64,000 nucleotides of DNA from contig CAKUMB010000005.1 of NCBI GenBank assembly GCA_934667475.1, forward strand, positions 62,001 to 126,000, read 5' to 3'. The stretch comes from an uncultured Muribaculaceae bacterium (GTDB lineage: Bacteria > Bacteroidota > Bacteroidia > Bacteroidales > Muribaculaceae). Below, piece by piece: positions 34,009-43,700 of this stretch. The number at the start of each line of letters is the position of its first letter. Position 1 is the stretch's first letter. Made by a program: the position numbers and the translations under genes. The notes beneath the pieces are model-generated. The model saw nothing but the letters and a program-made list of their open reading frames with translations, did no database searches and had not been told where the DNA came from.

Positions 34009-34818
34009 ATGGGAAAGACAATTGCAATAGCTAACCAAAAGGGCGGTGTGGGCAAGACCACCACCGCAATCAACCTTGCAGCATCGCTCGCTGCCAGCCA
34101 CAAGAAAGTGCTTCTGCTCGACGCCGACCCGCAGGCAAATGCCACTTCGGGCCTCGGGGTTGACCCGAGAAAGATGTCGTCGTCGATCTACGAGTGCCTT
34201 GTCGACGACTATCCGCTGCGTGGCTCGCAGGTGGCCACGTGCGTGAAAAACCTCGACTTGGTGGGCTCGCGCATCGACCTGGTGGGCGCCGAGCTGGAGC
34301 TAATCAACAAGCCCGACCGCGAAAACGTGCTGCGCCGTGCCATTGCCGAGGTGAAGGCCGACTACGACTATGTGCTTATCGACTGCAGCCCGTCGCTGGG
34401 CCTGATCACCGTGAACGCCCTCACCGCCGCCGACAGCGTGATAATACCTGTGCAGGCCGAGTATTTCGCCCTTGAGGGCATCAGCAAGCTGCTCAACACC
34501 ATACGCATCATCAAGTCGAAGCTCAACCCGTCGCTCAAAATCGAGGGATTCCTGCTCACCATGTATGACGCGCGCCTGCGCCTGGCCAACCAGATATATG
34601 AGGAACTGAAAAGCCACTTTGGCGACATGGTGTTCAACACCGTGATTCCGCGCAACATCCGCCTAAGCGAGGCTCCGAGCCACGGTCTGCCGGCTCTGCT
34701 CTACGACCCTGCCAGCCGCGGTGCCACAAGCCACATCCAGCTGGCCAAGGAGCTGATTGGCAAAAACCGCGTCCCGCGCCCCGCGTCGGGCAGCCAGGCC
34801 TCGAAAGGAATAGCATAG
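34009..34818 (+). CDS. parA: Chromosome-partitioning ATPase ParA (Soj)
   Basis: ParA drives chromosome origin segregation together with ParB. The 269-residue product starts MGKTIAIANQKGGVGKTTTA (deviant Walker A with the signature lysine at residue 11). It has the VDDYPLRGS region, DYDYVLIDCSPSLGLIT (Walker B) and the C-terminal Soj pattern FNTVIPRNIRLSEAPSHGLP. GTG at 34003 is an alternative start two codons upstream. The short ParA without an N-terminal DNA-binding domain is the chromosomal type. parB follows after 41 nt. Confidence 0.95.
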   Translation: MGKTIAIANQKGGVGKTTTAINLAASLAASHKKVLLLDADPQANATSGLGVDPRKMSSSIYECLVDDYPLRGSQVATCVKNLDLVGSRIDLVGAELELINKPDRENVLRRAIAEVKADYDYVLIDCSPSLGLITVNALTAADSVIIPVQAEYFALEGISKLLNTIRIIKSKLNPSLKIEGFLLTMYDARLRLANQIYEELKSHFGDMVFNTVIPRNIRLSEAPSHGLPALLYDPASRGATSHIQLAKELIGKNRVPRPASGSQASKGIA

Positions 34819-34859
34819 AGAAATTTTTTTTCACTCACACACATTCAATCAAATCACCA

Positions 34860-35759
34860 ATGACTAAATCACAGCATCGCAATGCACTGGGCCGCGGCCT
34901 CGACTCGCTAATCTCGATGGACGACATTCAGACGAGCGGCTCATCGGCTATCAACGAAATACGCATCGACCAAATATCGCCCAACCCCGACCAGCCTCGC
35001 ACCACATTCGACGAGACGGCGCTTGAAGAACTCGCGTCGTCGATTCGCGAGCTGGGCATAATCCAGCCGCTGACGCTGCGCAGCACTGGCGCAAGCAGCT
35101 ACCAGATAATATCGGGCGAGCGCCGCTACCGCGCCGCCAAGCTCGCCGGGCTCGACACCGTGCCCGCCTATGTGCGCACCGCCAACGACAGCGAGCTCAC
35201 CGAGATGGCCCTGATTGAAAACATTCAGCGTGAAGACCTCAATGCAATCGAAATAGCACTCACGTTCCGCAAACTCATCGACCAGTACAACCTTACGCAA
35301 GAGCGCCTTAGTGAGCGCATTGGCAAGAAGCGCGCCACCATTGCCAACTTCCTGCGCCTGCTGCGCCTGCCGGCCGAAGTGCAGCTGGGCCTGCGCGACA
35401 AGCGGGTGGACATGGGCCACGCGCGCGCCCTGCTGAGTGTCGAAAAAGCTTCGCTACAGTTAAAATTATATAACGAGACACTTAAAAAAGGTTTATCGGT
35501 GCGCCAGGTCGAGCAGCTCGCAAAACACTACCAAGAACTCGAGCAGCAAAAGCAAAATGGCGAAGAGCCAAAGCCTAAGCGGCTGAATAGTAGCGATTAC
35601 GACGTGCTTCGCAAGCACTTGTCGTCGTCGTTTGGCGTGAAGGTGGGCTTCACTTGCGACCTTAAGGGTAAAGGAAAAATAACATTCCCATTCAAAGACG
35701 AAGATGAATTGGAGAGAATTATTACTATCTTTGACAAAATAAAGAGTGACGCAAAGTAG
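34860..35759 (+). CDS. parB: Chromosome-partitioning protein ParB (Spo0J)
   Basis: ParB is the CTP-dependent clamp that loads at parS sites. The 299-residue protein has the N-terminal ParA-activating motif ALGRGLDSLIS, the CTP-binding ParB/Srx region (QPLTLRS, then GERRYRAAKLAGLDTVPAYV), the central helix-turn-helix (TQERLSERIGKKRATIANFL; MGHARALLSV) and a C-terminal dimerisation domain. The DUF5683 gene begins shortly after. I found no full-length parS palindrome in the window. Confidence 0.95.
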   Translation: MTKSQHRNALGRGLDSLISMDDIQTSGSSAINEIRIDQISPNPDQPRTTFDETALEELASSIRELGIIQPLTLRSTGASSYQIISGERRYRAAKLAGLDTVPAYVRTANDSELTEMALIENIQREDLNAIEIALTFRKLIDQYNLTQERLSERIGKKRATIANFLRLLRLPAEVQLGLRDKRVDMGHARALLSVEKASLQLKLYNETLKKGLSVRQVEQLAKHYQELEQQKQNGEEPKPKRLNSSDYDVLRKHLSSSFGVKVGFTCDLKGKGKITFPFKDEDELERIITIFDKIKSDAK

Positions 35760-35784
35760 TGTTTGCGCCACACTTGCTTTATTG

Positions 35785-36654
35785 ATGCGCAATTCAGTGA
35801 AACAGCGAAACAGCATTAAGAACCTGATGACTGCGGGCATGGCCATGCTGCTGTGCCTGCTGCTGGCATTGCCTGTACCCGCCATTGCGCAAGAGGTGGC
35901 CACGCCGCCATCGCCCCGGGCCACTAAGACCGCCAAGGCCAAGCGCCACAAGCGCACGCCAGTGGTGGTGCCACAAGACCACAAGGGAGGCCTCAAGGCC
36001 GACTCAGTGGCGCGCCGCAGCACGGTGAAGGTGGTCGACATGGCCGGCGACACCATCCATTTCAGCTCCGTCGACTCGCTGGCAGGCGTTGAGGGTGTGG
36101 AAATCATAGCTCCGCCCCGCCAGGTGCCGCAGGCTGCCGGATTCGGAGCCGTCAAGGCGTTTAACCCCGACCCCACGAGGGCCCTGTGGATGTCGGTGCT
36201 TTGTCCCGGCTTGGGACAAATCTACAACCGCCGCTATTGGAAGCTGCCCATTGTGGTGGGAGCGTTTGTGGGACTGGGCTATGGCATGGCATGGAACAAC
36301 CGCATGCTCAGCGACTACACCAAGGCCTACCGCGACGCCACCGACAACGACCCCAACACGCGCAGCTACATGAACTTCTACCCGCCCACCACCAACGAGA
36401 GCGACCTCGACATGGAGTGGCTGAAGAAGGCGCTGAAAAGCAAAAAGGACTACTACCGCCGCTACCGCGACATCTGCATATTCTCGATGGTTGGAGTGTA
36501 TCTGCTGAGCATAGTCGACGCCTACGTCGACGCCTCGCTGGCGCACTTCGACGTGTCGCCCGACCTGAGCATGAGGCTCAAGCCGGCCGTAATCGAGCAG
36601 GCCACCACATCGCGGCTGCCGTCGGTGGGGCTGCAGTGCGCCATCAGTTTCTGA
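35785..36654 (+). CDS. DUF5683-family membrane protein
   Basis: The 289-residue protein has an N-terminal signal/anchor (MLLCLLLALPVPAIAQE), a basic linker, then the conserved DUF5683 core PTRALWMSVLCPGLGQIYNR with following hydrophobic helices and a last helix near ICIFSMVGVYLLSIVDAYVD. I recall the family between parB and a lytic transglycosylase in Bacteroidales. Its function is unknown. The open frame begins earlier (35746, overlapping parB), but ATG at 35785 better precedes the signal segment. Confidence 0.75.
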   Translation: MRNSVKQRNSIKNLMTAGMAMLLCLLLALPVPAIAQEVATPPSPRATKTAKAKRHKRTPVVVPQDHKGGLKADSVARRSTVKVVDMAGDTIHFSSVDSLAGVEGVEIIAPPRQVPQAAGFGAVKAFNPDPTRALWMSVLCPGLGQIYNRRYWKLPIVVGAFVGLGYGMAWNNRMLSDYTKAYRDATDNDPNTRSYMNFYPPTTNESDLDMEWLKKALKSKKDYYRRYRDICIFSMVGVYLLSIVDAYVDASLAHFDVSPDLSMRLKPAVIEQATTSRLPSVGLQCAISF

Positions 36655-36718
36655 TGCCGCCGCAGCGCCCGTTGAACGAAGAAAATATAATTCAGAAACC
36701 AATAGGAGAGAATAAGAC

Positions 36719-38767
36719 ATGCTAATAAACAAAAAGACGCTGCTGACGATTGCGATGCTGATGACGGCCGCCGCCACCACCCTGGCCCGCCCCGTGCCCA
36801 AGCATTCAATCCTCTCAATCAAGGAGACCATAACCGACTCCGCTATTGTGTATCCCGCCAGTTTCGAGACCGACACGCGCGAGATGATGAACAACTGGTA
36901 TTTGCAGAACTACGCCATCCTCGACAAGGATGTGGAGAAGCGCTCGGCAGGCGATGTGAGCGACGCTGAATATGTGCGCCGCCTCAAGGCCATTCCCTCG
37001 GTCATCGAACTGCCCTTCAACCAAATCGTGCGCTCCTACATAGAGCGCTACATTAAGCGCAACCGCACCCTGGTGGAGCAGATGCTGGGTATGAGCCTCT
37101 ACTATATGCCCATATTCGAGCAGGCTCTTGAAAAGGAAGGCCTGCCGCTTGAACTGAAATATGTGCCCGTTATTGAGTCGGCCCTCAACCCCAACGCCGT
37201 GTCGCCGGTGGGCGCCAGCGGCTTGTGGCAGTTTATGATAGGCACCGCCAAGGGCGTGGGCCTGGAGGTGAACTCGCTCGTTGACGAGCGCCGCGACCCC
37301 TACCGCTCGTCGGAGAAGGCTGCGGTATACTTCAAGCAGCTGCACGACATCTATGGCGACTGGTCGCTGGCCATCGCCGCCTACAACTGCGGCCCGGCCA
37401 ATGTCAACAAGGCCATACGCCGCGCCGGAGTGGAGAGCAACCCCGACTTCTGGACCATCTACAACTATCTGCCGCGCGAAACCCGCGGCTATGTGCCCGC
37501 CTTCATCGCGGCCAACTATATAATGACCTATTTCAAGGAGCACAACATCAGCCCCTCGCTGGCCAAGAAGCCCATTGTGGTCGACACCGTGAGTGTGAGC
37601 CACCGCATCAACTTCAACCAGATTTCGAAGGTGCTCAACATACCGCTTGAGGAAATCCGTGTGCTCAATCCGCAATACCGCCACGATGTGATTCCGGGCG
37701 ACGCCCGCCCCTACACGCTGGCGCTGCCCTCGCAGCAAATCTACAGTTTCATCCTCACCGAAGACAGCATTGCCAGCTACCGCCCCGACCTGTATGCGCA
37801 GCGCGAGGTGGTGGAGCCTGGCGGCGCAAGCCATAGTGTGGCGGCTGAGCAGGCGCAGCCTAGCCAGCAGCAACAGACGGTGTACCACAAGGTGCAGCGC
37901 GGCGAGAGCCTTGCCGGCATAGCGTTCTACTATGGCGTGTCGACCGACGAGATTCGCGCCCTTAACGGCATCAGCGGCACGCGTGTGCGCCGAGGCCAGG
38001 TGCTGAAAATCGTGAAGAAGAGCACCGACGGCTCATCGCTGCCTGGCGACGCCCTCACCGCTCAGGAGGCTGCCGCACAGCCCGATGGCGACGCCACAGT
38101 GAGTGTGGTGGAGCAGGAAAACAAGTCGGCCGCCGCGTCCAAGCAGGTGCCGGCACGGGCCACTGCCTCGAAGCCTGCCTACAAGGGCTCATACAGTATC
38201 GACGACGAGATAGTGACCTCATCTAACAGCCGCCAGGTGCCGCAGCCACGCCGTCAGCAGCCGCAGGCCCAACCACAGGTGCCGCAGTCGAAGGCTAAGG
38301 CCGCCGACCGCGCCACTGCCCAGTCTGCAAAGGCGCCAAAGGCCACAAAGAAGGCCAAGGCTGATGCCGACGACGATGCCGCTGCCACTGCGCGCTATGG
38401 CAAGGGCAAGACCCGCTATGGCAAGGCTGCCGCTTCGGCCGGCAAGTCGCGGGAAAGCACCTACAAGACGGCCCGCAGCAGTCGCGACACCAAGAGCCGC
38501 GGCAAGAAGCAGAAGAAGCATGTCGCTGCCCCGCAGCAGGCTGCGCAAGACTACACCATACAAAAGGGCGACAATCTGATAACTATCGCCAAGAAGACTG
38601 GTGTGAGCGTTGACGAGCTGCGCAAGGCCAACAAGCTGAAGGGCGACAAAATCGACGCCGGCGACAAGATGACAATTCCCGGCAAGGCCAAGGCAGGCAA
38701 GGCCTCTAAGGGTCGCAAGAGAGCCAAGGCTTCATCGGCCAAGGGCGGCAAGAAAAAGCGCCGCTAA
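36719..38767 (+). CDS. Membrane-bound lytic transglycosylase (MltD-like) with LysM repeats
   Basis: This 682-residue protein has a signal peptide, a lytic transglycosylase SLT domain (ELKYVPVIESALNPNAVSPV with the catalytic Glu; GASGLWQFMIGTAKG; AIAAYNCGPANVNKAI) and LysM modules: one near residue 385 (YHKVQRGESLAGIAFYYGVS) and one near the end (YTIQKGDNLITIAKKTGVSV). Between them is a long Ala/Lys/Gln-rich linker, and the tail is strongly basic. It cleaves peptidoglycan. AGGAGA lies 10 nt before the start. It is the fourth gene of the parA-parB-DUF5683 set. Confidence 0.92.
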   Translation: MLINKKTLLTIAMLMTAAATTLARPVPKHSILSIKETITDSAIVYPASFETDTREMMNNWYLQNYAILDKDVEKRSAGDVSDAEYVRRLKAIPSVIELPFNQIVRSYIERYIKRNRTLVEQMLGMSLYYMPIFEQALEKEGLPLELKYVPVIESALNPNAVSPVGASGLWQFMIGTAKGVGLEVNSLVDERRDPYRSSEKAAVYFKQLHDIYGDWSLAIAAYNCGPANVNKAIRRAGVESNPDFWTIYNYLPRETRGYVPAFIAANYIMTYFKEHNISPSLAKKPIVVDTVSVSHRINFNQISKVLNIPLEEIRVLNPQYRHDVIPGDARPYTLALPSQQIYSFILTEDSIASYRPDLYAQREVVEPGGASHSVAAEQAQPSQQQQTVYHKVQRGESLAGIAFYYGVSTDEIRALNGISGTRVRRGQVLKIVKKSTDGSSLPGDALTAQEAAAQPDGDATVSVVEQENKSAAASKQVPARATASKPAYKGSYSIDDEIVTSSNSRQVPQPRRQQPQAQPQVPQSKAKAADRATAQSAKAPKATKKAKADADDDAAATARYGKGKTRYGKAAASAGKSRESTYKTARSSRDTKSRGKKQKKHVAAPQQAAQDYTIQKGDNLITIAKKTGVSVDELRKANKLKGDKIDAGDKMTIPGKAKAGKASKGRKRAKASSAKGGKKKRR

Positions 38768-38803
38768 CCAATAAGCCCCGACAAAAGGCATAACACACTA
38801 TAA

Positions 38804-38841
38804 AGCCCCACTGGCACCGCGTGCGCCCGTGGGACTTTTTT
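38804..38841 (+). terminator. Terminator after mltD-like gene
   Basis: CCCAC (38807-38811) pairs with GTGGG (38829-38833) in an imperfect longer stem, followed by ACTTTTTT. Confidence 0.6.
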
Positions 38842-38877
38842 CATTGTCCTGCGGACTCAAGTGTGGCAAAAAATCGC

Positions 38878-38885
38878 TAAGTTTG
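38878..38885 (+). promoter_or_regulatory. Predicted -7 box of aroA
   Basis: TAAGTTTG, 24 nt before the aroA start; no clear -33 at normal spacing. Confidence 0.45.
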
Positions 38886-38909
38886 CACTGTAATAAAGCA
38901 TAAGCACAC

Positions 38910-40133
38910 ATGAACGTAAAGTTAACAGCACCCGGACGCATGGTGGGCGAAGTCGACCTGCCGGCATCGAAGAGCATCAGCAACCGCGCCCTCATCATCA
39001 GTGCGCTGTGCAGCCCCCATGGCAGCGTGAGCCGCATAGCCGAGTGCGACGACACGCACGCCGTGCAGCAGGCTCTGGCCAGTGGCGCCGACAGCATCGA
39101 TGTGGGCGCAGCCGGCACTGCTATGAGGTTTCTCACTGCCTACTTTGCCGTGCAGCGGGGGCGTGCGGTCACGCTCGACGGCACACAGCGCATGCGTCAG
39201 CGCCCCATAGGTGTGCTTGTGGGTGCGCTCATGTCGCTTGGTGCCAGCATCGAGTGGCTCGGGCGCGAGGACTATCCGCCGCTGCGCGTCACAGGGGCGG
39301 CATTGCGCGGCCCCGAGCTGCACATCGACGGCAGTGTGAGTTCGCAATACATCAGCGCGCTGCTGATGATAGCCCCGATGCTGCCCGGTGGCCTCGACCT
39401 GCGCATCGACGGTGTCCTCACGTCGCGCCCCTATGTGGAAATGACGCTCAGCCTCATGCGCCAGTGGGGTGCCGAGGCACGCATGCAAGGCAGCCGCATA
39501 GTGGTGGGCGAGGGTGGATACAAGCCGCAGAGTGTGGCCGTGGAGGCCGACTGGAGCGCAGCCAGCTACTGGTATGCCCTGCAGTCGCTGCTGCCCGAGT
39601 CGCGCATTTCGCTCAAGGGCCTGCAGCGGCCCAGCGTGCAGGGCGACAGCCGCATTGCCGACATAGCCTGGGCGCTGGGCGTTGACTCTTGCGCATGCGG
39701 CGTGTGCACCGACTTGCACACCTCGTGCCGCCATACCAGCAGAGTCGACGAGGACCTTTCGGCCACCCCCGACATTGCCCAGACGCTGGCCGTGTGGCTG
39801 TGTCTGCTGGGCGTGCCCTACCGCCTGACGGGGCTGCACACGCTGCGCATCAAGGAGACCGACCGCATCTCGGCCCTGCGGTGCGAGCTGCTTAAGCTCG
39901 GCTATGCCGTTGAGACCGGCGACGACTTTATGGCCTGGGACGGCCATGCCGCCGCAGTGGCAGCCGCGCCGCGCATAGCCACCTATCACGACCACCGCAT
40001 GGCCATGGCGTTTGCCCCCGCAGCGGTCAAGTTTCCTGGATTGGTGATAGAGGATGCCGGTGTGGTGAGCAAGTCATATCCGCAGTTTTGGCAGCATCTG
40101 GCGCAGTGCGGATTTGCTGTGCGGCAGGAGTGA
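38910..40133 (+). CDS. aroA: 3-phosphoshikimate 1-carboxyvinyltransferase (EPSP synthase)
   Basis: AroA joins phosphoenolpyruvate to shikimate-3-phosphate in chorismate synthesis. The 407-residue protein has LPASKSISNRALIISALC, DGTQRMRQRPIGVLVGALMS, RIKETDRISALRCELLKLGY and TYHDHRMAMAFAPAAVKFPG, all in the expected order. It is slightly shorter than the usual 420-430 residues. The gene after it starts 37 nt downstream on the same strand. Confidence 0.93.
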   Translation: MNVKLTAPGRMVGEVDLPASKSISNRALIISALCSPHGSVSRIAECDDTHAVQQALASGADSIDVGAAGTAMRFLTAYFAVQRGRAVTLDGTQRMRQRPIGVLVGALMSLGASIEWLGREDYPPLRVTGAALRGPELHIDGSVSSQYISALLMIAPMLPGGLDLRIDGVLTSRPYVEMTLSLMRQWGAEARMQGSRIVVGEGGYKPQSVAVEADWSAASYWYALQSLLPESRISLKGLQRPSVQGDSRIADIAWALGVDSCACGVCTDLHTSCRHTSRVDEDLSATPDIAQTLAVWLCLLGVPYRLTGLHTLRIKETDRISALRCELLKLGYAVETGDDFMAWDGHAAAVAAAPRIATYHDHRMAMAFAPAAVKFPGLVIEDAGVVSKSYPQFWQHLAQCGFAVRQE

Positions 40134-40170
40134 CAATGAAAAAGAAAGAAAAGACGATTTATATATAGCT

Positions 40171-40680
40171 ATGACAATGTTTTTGACTATTAGCATATTG
40201 GGCGGGTGGCTCGACGGCCACCGCGGCATAGCGGCCGCGCTGGTGCTGCTGGCGGCATTGCTGGCAGTGGCAGCGGTGCTTTATGTCGCCGACCGCCTTT
40301 GCCGCCGCAATGATGGCGCTGAGGCCGAACCCGAAGCGCAGCATGAGTCTGCGGCCGCCGATGCTGGCTGCACCGACGCCTGCTGCGGCCTGAATGAGGT
40401 GTGCCCCAGCCAGATGATTCTGGATGGCGAGAGCGGACGGTGTGAAGTGGTGTATTACGACGACGAAGAACTTGACGCCTACCGTGGCCGCGACGCCGCC
40501 GACTACACGCCCGCTGAGGTCGACCAGTTCCGCGATGTGCTCTACACGCTGCTGCCTGCCGACCTCATGGGATGGCAGCGGTCGCTCAAGCGCCGTGGCA
40601 TAGTGATGCCGCAGCCCATTCACGACGAGTTCATCATGCTCTACAACGAGCGGCACTCCGCCGGCGCTTCAGCACAATAA
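40171..40680 (+). CDS. Conserved-type membrane protein with Cys cluster
   Basis: The 169-residue product has an N-terminal hydrophobic helix (AAALVLLAALLAVAAVLYVA), an acidic linker, a Cys cluster (GCTDACCGLNEVCPSQMI) and a helical C-terminus with EVDQFRDVLYTLLPADLMGW. I recall similar proteins next to aroA and sprE-like genes in Bacteroidales, sometimes labelled phospholipase without clear support. The cysteines could bind metal or form disulfides. The function is unknown. I chose ATG at 40171 because it directly precedes the helix; the open frame begins earlier inside aroA. Confidence 0.65.
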   Translation: MTMFLTISILGGWLDGHRGIAAALVLLAALLAVAAVLYVADRLCRRNDGAEAEPEAQHESAAADAGCTDACCGLNEVCPSQMILDGESGRCEVVYYDDEELDAYRGRDAADYTPAEVDQFRDVLYTLLPADLMGWQRSLKRRGIVMPQPIHDEFIMLYNERHSAGASAQ

Positions 40681-40757
40681 ATGCCCTGCGCCGCACGTTA
40701 TATATTACTGCCCGCAACGGGCAACAGGTCACACATCATTACCCCAAACTTAGCAGA

Positions 40758-43700
40758 GTGAAGAGATTACTATACACCCGCCTACCCATAGCATTGCTCA
40801 TGATTGCCGCAGTGGCAGTGATGCAGTCGTGCAGCGCCCGCAAAAACACCGCTGGCTCGCGCTTTTGGCAGGCCTTCAACACGCGCTACAACGTGTATTA
40901 CAACGGCATCACGCACTACAAGGAGCAGATTCGCGAGCTTGAGGACAACTACGAGGACGACTATTCGCAGCAGCTGTTCATACACCCGGCCGAGGCCTAC
41001 AGCAACCCCAAGGCGCCGCAGCCCTCGGCCAGTTTCGACCGCACCATCGAAAAAATGCAGAAGGCCATATCACTGCACTCCATCAAAAAAAAGCCGAAGC
41101 GCAAAAGCGGCAAGGGCAACGACGAAAAATACAAGGAGTGGCTCAAACGCGACGAGTATAACCCGTTTATCCACAACGCCTGGTTCACAATGGCCAAGGC
41201 GCAGTACATGAAGGGCGACTTCACCAGCTCGGCCGCCACATTCCACTACATAGCCCGCCACTTCACCTGGAAGCCCGACCTGGTGGCCGAGTCGGAACTG
41301 TGGGAGGCGCTGAGCTATTGCGCCATGGGCTGGACTACCGAGGCCGACAATGTGCTGGCCCACGTGCACATCGACAAAATCGAGGACAAACGCCTGCGCG
41401 CGCTCGCCAATCTGGCATTTGCCGACTATTACATAAAGTGCAAGCGCAACTCCGAGGCCATACCCTATCTGGCCGAGGCCGTGAAAGGGCAGAAGGGTGC
41501 GCAGAGCGTGCGCCTCAACTTCCTGCTTGGCCAGCTGTATGAAGACGCCGGGCAGAGCGACCTCGCCTATCAGGCCTTCCGCCGCGCCGGCAGCCACAGC
41601 GGTTCCACCTACCGCACCAAGTTTAACGCACGCATCAAGCAGAGCGCGGTGTATCAGGGCAACAACATCAACAGCGAGATAAAGTCGCTGAAGTCGATGG
41701 CCCGCTACGACCGCAACAAGGAATACCTCGACCAGATATACTACGCCATTGGCAACATATATCTCTCGCGCCGCGACACTGCCAATGCCGTGGCCAGCTA
41801 TGTGACTGCGGCCCAGAAAAGCACGCGCAACGGCATTGACAAGGCCATAAGCCAAATCACCCTGGGAGGCATCTATTTTGCCCAGCGCAAATACGACCTT
41901 GCCCAGCCCTGCTATGCCGAGGCTATTCCGCAGCTCAGCGAGGAGTACCCCAACTATAAGGTGCTGAAGCGCCGCAGCGATGTGCTCGATGAACTGGCCG
42001 TGTATTCGCAAAACGTGACCCTGCAAGACTCGCTGCTGCGCCTGTCGAAACTCTCGGTCGACGAGCAGAAGGCGGTGATAAAGAAGATTATCGACGCCCT
42101 GAAAAAGAAGGAGAAGGAAGAGGCCGAGAACGCCAAGCGCGAGGAATATCTGGCGCAGCAGTCGGCCAACGGCAGCACGCTGAAAAACAACAGCCAGCAG
42201 CCGGCCTCATATACCATCAACACCGATAACTCGTGGTATTTCTACAACACCGCCACTAAAAACGCCGGCAAGACGGCCTTCCAGCAGCAGTGGGGCAGCC
42301 GCAAGCTCGAAGATGACTGGCGCCGCCGCAACAAGGCCACCTTCTCGCTCAACGCCGATGACGAAGACACCGCCGCGGCCGACACCACTTCGGCTGCCGG
42401 CTCCGACTCGTCGAAGGTCGACAAAAAGGCCCTGAAGCGCGCCGAAGACCCACACTACGAGGAATACTATCTGAAGCAGATACCCAAGACCGCCGAAGAG
42501 GTGCAGACTGCCCACGACATAATTCAGGAGGGCCTCTACAACATGGGCGTGATTCTGAAGGACAAACTTGAGGACTACGAGGCTGCGGCCTATGAGTTCA
42601 ACGAGCTGCTGCGCCGCTACCCCGACAATGTGTACCGCCTCGACACCTACTACAACATGTATCTCATGTATATGCGCAACGGCGATGTGGCCAAGGCCGA
42701 GCAGTGCCGCCAGCGCATAGTCACCGACTTTGCCGACTCCAAGTATGGCCTGGCAATGAAGGACCCCAACTACCTCGACAACTTGAAGAGCATGAACCGC
42801 GAGCAGGAGCGCATGTACGAGCAGGCCTATGCCGACTATCTGGCCAACAACAACCAGGGCGTGCACAGCGCCTATGCCGAGATGATGCGCAAATATCCGC
42901 TGTCGAAAATCATGCCCAAGTTCATGTTTATCGACGCCCTAAGCTATGTGACGCAAAAGGACTACGACAAGTTCAAGTCAACCCTTAAAGAGATGCTTGA
43001 ACGCTATCCCGAAACCGACATCACGCCCACTGCATCGTCGATGATGAAGCAGATTAACCGCGGCCGCAAGCTCAACGGCGGCTCCACCAATGCCCGCGGC
43101 ATGCTGTGGGCTGTGCGCCTGAGCAACGACACCACGGCCACGGCCGCCGACAAGAAGTTTACGCCGTTTAAGGACGACAAGACCAAACCCCACCTGTTTG
43201 TGTATGCGTTCTCTACCGACTCGGTGTCGGCCAACCAGCTGCTCTATGAGGTGGCCAAGCACAATTTCACCTCGTTTGTGGTCAAGGACTTCGAACTCGA
43301 GCAGATGACGTTTGGTGAAATCGGCCTGCTCGTGGTCAAAGGTTTTGCCAACTATGCCGAGGCTGCCCACTACCGCACCGTGATGGACGCCGACACGGCC
43401 AAGGAGATACCGCCACAGGCCCATCAGGTGATAATAAGTCAGGAAAACTTCGACCTGCTCATCAACGAGGGCCGCTCGTTTGCCGACTACTTCCAGTATC
43501 TTGAGGAGCAGAACACCCGCAAGGTTGAGCGCCAGATTCCAGCTTATGCCACCGACGATGCCGGCCGCGATGCCAAGGCGCAGCAGCCCAAGCGCACCAA
43601 GAGTGTGCGCAGCGGCAAAGTGGCAACTCCCGCCGCTGCAAAGCCCGGGCCCGTGAAGCCGGCCGCCAATCAGCAGCCTGCCGCACCCAAGCCCGACACT

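Noticed and set aside
34230..34250. CACGTG-centred sequence in parA as a parS site
   Set aside because: Only the central six bases match; the flanks do not form the GTTTCAC/GTGAAAC palindrome. Other CACGTG sites in the window are also inside genes and imperfect.
40572..40757. N-terminal extension of 62 codons on the PorW-like protein
   Set aside because: It overlaps the end of the preceding gene in another frame and would hide the lipoprotein signal peptide that begins at 40758.
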